NCBI GenBank assembly: GCA_947624725.1
Contig: CANQLP010000041.1
Span: 1 to 8,444 of the forward strand
DNA: 8,444 nt
Direction: 5' to 3'
Origin: an uncultured Clostridia bacterium
GTDB taxonomy: Bacteria > Bacillota_A > Clostridia > TANB77 > CAG-508
Made by a program: the position numbers and the translations under genes. The number at the start of each line of letters is the position of its first letter. The first letter of the stretch is position 1. The notes beneath the pieces are model-generated. The model made no database searches and had not been told where the DNA came from. It saw only the letters and a program-made list of their open reading frames with translations. Shown here piece after piece: positions 6,318-8,444 of the stretch.

Positions 6318-6345
6318 TTGAAAAATACAGCCAAAATTTTATTAT
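6318..6345 (+). promoter_or_regulatory. Possible promoter for whiA–hemW
   Basis: TTGAAA (6318–6323), a 16-base spacer and TATTAT (6340–6345) match sigma-A boxes reasonably and lie in the 124-base gap before whiA. Transcription would start near 6352, leaving a very short leader before the ribosome binding site at 6357–6363. It would separate the housekeeping pair from the accessory operon, with no terminator visible between them. Confidence 0.35.
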
Positions 6346-6366
6346 TGGAAATTTATAGGGGGAAGA

Positions 6367-7227
6367 ATGTCATTTTCTTATGATATAAAAGAAGAATTAA
6401 GTAATTATAATAATTGGAAAAATGAAGAATTTCTAAAAGCTGAGTTTTTTGGATATATATTAACTGGAAATACAATAAGTAATAATTCATTTATAGAATT
6501 TATTACAGAAAATGAGTATAATATTGAAAGATTTTTTAAGATTTTATTTAATTTAAAAATTGAATATGAACCTGAAACTAAAGGAAATTATTTTGTTGCA
6601 AAAATTTTATATAGTAATATAGAGGATATTTTTTCGTATTTTAAGTCAATTTCTAAAGATGAAATAAAAAGAACGATTTTAAGAGGTAGTTTTTTAGGAG
6701 CTGGTTCATGTACTAATCCTGAGAAAAGTTATCATTTAGAAATAATTTTTGGTGATAAAAAAAATTCAGATTATATTTTAAATTTATCAAAAGATTTTGA
6801 TATAGAGTTTAAATCAATTTTATTTAAGAATAAATATATGTTGTATTTAAAAGATGTAGAGCAAGTTTCAAACTTTTTAGCTTGTATTGGTGCAAAAAAA
6901 GCTGTTTTAAAATTAGAAGATATTCGTGTTTTTAAAGAAATGAAGAATAATGTAAATAGAATTGTAAATTGTGAGACTGCAAATTTGAATAAAATTGTTG
7001 ATACTGCGGTAAGTCAAATAGAAGATATTAAATTATTGCAAAAAATGAATAGATTTGAAGAATTAAAGCCAGAAGTTAGGGAAGTTGCTATCTTACGTCT
7101 ACAACATCCTGAAAGTTCATTAAAAGAATTAGGGGAGATGCTTTCTAAACCTATTGGAAAATCTGGAATTAATCATAGATTAAAGAAAATTCATAATTTA
7201 GCAAATGAAATAAGAGGTATAAATTAA
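6367..7227 (+). CDS. whiA: WhiA, DNA-binding regulator with a LAGLIDADG-derived domain
   Basis: WhiA is a conserved Gram-positive DNA-binding protein: it controls sporulation genes in Streptomyces and affects cell division and chromosome segregation in Bacillus. The start MSFSYDIKEELSN is typical, with AGGGGGA (6357–6363) in front. The N-terminal two thirds is the catalytically inactive homing-endonuclease-like fold, with the diagnostic RGSFLGAGSCTNPEKSYHLE at 106–125. The C-terminal helix–turn–helix domain begins at ELKPEVREVAILRLQHPES (about 232), with helices around LKELGEMLSK and GKSGINHRLKKI. At 286 residues it is slightly shorter than the usual ~300–320 but appears complete. It overlaps hemW by one base (TAATG). 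The usual partners rapZ and yvcK are not upstream; an accessory operon is there instead. Confidence 0.95.
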   Translation: MSFSYDIKEELSNYNNWKNEEFLKAEFFGYILTGNTISNNSFIEFITENEYNIERFFKILFNLKIEYEPETKGNYFVAKILYSNIEDIFSYFKSISKDEIKRTILRGSFLGAGSCTNPEKSYHLEIIFGDKKNSDYILNLSKDFDIEFKSILFKNKYMLYLKDVEQVSNFLACIGAKKAVLKLEDIRVFKEMKNNVNRIVNCETANLNKIVDTAVSQIEDIKLLQKMNRFEELKPEVREVAILRLQHPESSLKELGEMLSKPIGKSGINHRLKKIHNLANEIRGIN

Positions 7228-8345
7228 TGAAAAAAATAGGAATTTATGTTCACATTCCGTTTTGCAAAAGAAAATGTAAATATTGTGATTTTGTATCTTT
7301 TGATAATAAGATTGAACTTCAACAAAAATATATAAATGCTGTTTTAGATGAGATTGAAAGTTGTGATAAGATTGGCTTTAAAGTAAATACGATTTATTTT
7401 GGAGGTGGAACTCCTTCTATTATTTTAGAAGATTTAATTGTAAAAATTTTAAATAAATTAAAGAGAAAATTTGAAGTAGAAGAAAACTGTGAGATTACGA
7501 TTGAGGTAAATCCAGGGACTGTAAACAAAGAGAAATTAAAGATTTATAAAGATGCTGGTTTTAATAGAATTAGTATTGGACTTCAAGAAGTTAATGATAA
7601 AATACTAAAGTTGATTGGAAGAATTCATACTTATGAAGAATTTAAAGATTGTTTTAAAAGTGCAAGAGAAGTTGGATTTAATAATATAAATGTTGATTTA
7701 ATGTTAGGACTTCCAAATCAGTCATTAGTGGAATTAGATGAAGCTTTAAAAAGAGTAATATTTTTGAGTCCAAATCATATTTCATTATATTCATTGATTT
7801 TAGAAGATGGAACAATTCTTGAAAAAGAAGTAAAAAGTGGACTATATGTTATGCCGAGAGATGAAGAAGAAAGAGAAATGTATCATTTTGCTAAAAACAA
7901 ATTAGAGGAAAATGGATATATTCATTATGAAATTTCAAATTTTTGTAAAGAAAATTATGAATCAAAACATAATATGAATTGTTGGAAACAAGAAGAATAT
8001 TTAGGTTTTGGTGTATCTGCTCATTCTTATTTTGACAAGAAGAGATTTTCAAATACTATAGATATAAAAAAATATATTGAAAATCAAAAAGAAAATGTTG
8101 AGATAAATGAAGTTCAAGATAATATAGTTCAACAAAAGGAATATATGATGTTAGGTTTTAGAAAACTAGAAGGTATATCAATTAGTGAATTTGAGAGAAA
8201 ATTTGAGATTAATCCACTATTTTATTTTAGATTTGAGATTGCTAAATTAGTAGATGAGGGTTTAATTGAAGTTGATTTAGATAATATTAAATTAACAAAA
8301 AAAGGTTTAGATTTAGCAAATCAAGTTTTTTTAGAATTTGTATAA
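7227..8345 (+). CDS. hemW: HemW, radical SAM heme chaperone
   Basis: HemW binds heme and delivers it to target enzymes. It is often mislabelled as oxygen-independent coproporphyrinogen III oxidase. It begins MKKIGIYVHIPFCKRKCKYC with the radical SAM CxxxCxxC at C13, C17 and C20 followed by DF, as in HemW; HemN has an extra Cys there. GGGTPS at 59–64 is the SAM-contacting motif. IEVNPGTV (about 92–99), NRISIGLQ and a GRIHT segment follow the family order. HNMNCWKQEEYLGFGVSAHS (about 247–266) and a C-terminal winged-helix domain (EYMMLGFRKLEGIS to the end) complete it. Length, 372 residues, is normal. ATG overlaps the whiA stop, indicating translational coupling. No clear terminator follows within the window. 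Confidence 0.95.
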   Translation: MKKIGIYVHIPFCKRKCKYCDFVSFDNKIELQQKYINAVLDEIESCDKIGFKVNTIYFGGGTPSIILEDLIVKILNKLKRKFEVEENCEITIEVNPGTVNKEKLKIYKDAGFNRISIGLQEVNDKILKLIGRIHTYEEFKDCFKSAREVGFNNINVDLMLGLPNQSLVELDEALKRVIFLSPNHISLYSLILEDGTILEKEVKSGLYVMPRDEEEREMYHFAKNKLEENGYIHYEISNFCKENYESKHNMNCWKQEEYLGFGVSAHSYFDKKRFSNTIDIKKYIENQKENVEINEVQDNIVQQKEYMMLGFRKLEGISISEFERKFEINPLFYFRFEIAKLVDEGLIEVDLDNIKLTKKGLDLANQVFLEFV

Positions 8346-8388
8346 TAATAACTGTTATATTCACAGCTATAAAATGACAAGTAACCAT

Positions 8389-8444
8389 ATGAACACATAG
8401 GGACAGTCCTTACTAAGTTTAAATAAATGAACACTATGGGGACA
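8389..8444. repeat. Imperfect direct repeat with GGGACA core, start of a repeat element
   Basis: ATGAACACATAGGGACAGTC (8389–8408) recurs as ATGAACACTATGGGGACA (8427–8444) with a 38-base period, cut off by the window end. The first copy contains the small palindrome GGACAGTCC. From memory, GGGGACAGTCCC-type repeats like this flank REP-associated IS200-like transposase genes in clostridia, which would place such an element just beyond the window. The identification is tentative. Confidence 0.55.

Overview
The window is very AT-rich (about a quarter G+C by eye) and all its genes lie on the + strand. It reads with the standard bacterial code: TGG encodes Trp and the stops are TAA or TAG. The whiA–hemW pair, strong GGAGG-type ribosome binding sites and prepilin-like proteins of a kind common in uncultured gut clostridia point to a low-GC Firmicute, most likely an uncultured clostridial lineage seen as a metagenome contig. 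The taxon is an inference.

Three zones can be seen. (1) Positions 1–2080 are a graveyard of mobile and surface genes. They hold the C-terminal half of a large pilin-like protein (cut by the window edge, last 30 residues out of frame), the last ~50 codons of a tyrosine recombinase, a good rho-independent terminator between two near-identical palindromes, and the N-terminal half of a prepilin whose signal peptide is broken by a one-base deletion. (2) Positions 2081–6242 are a probable three-gene accessory operon. It encodes a 598-residue coiled-coil protein with a compact C-terminal domain, a 75-residue acidic protein, and a large HExxH zinc-peptidase-like protein split into two frames at a run of six T. 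I do not recognise this set as a named system, and it is the best candidate here for something undescribed. (3) Positions 6367–8345 are housekeeping genes: whiA and hemW overlap by one base. The last ~55 bases begin a GGGACAGTCC-type repeat that may flank a REP-associated transposase outside the window.

The genes of zone 2 sit close together with their own ribosome binding sites, so they are probably co-transcribed. No protein in zone 2 shows a convincing signal peptide or membrane helix, so they are probably cytoplasmic unless exported by a dedicated route. All three frame disruptions fall in accessory genes, while whiA and hemW are intact. This favours real decay or variable expression over uniformly poor sequence, although single-base consensus errors cannot be excluded from the sequence alone.
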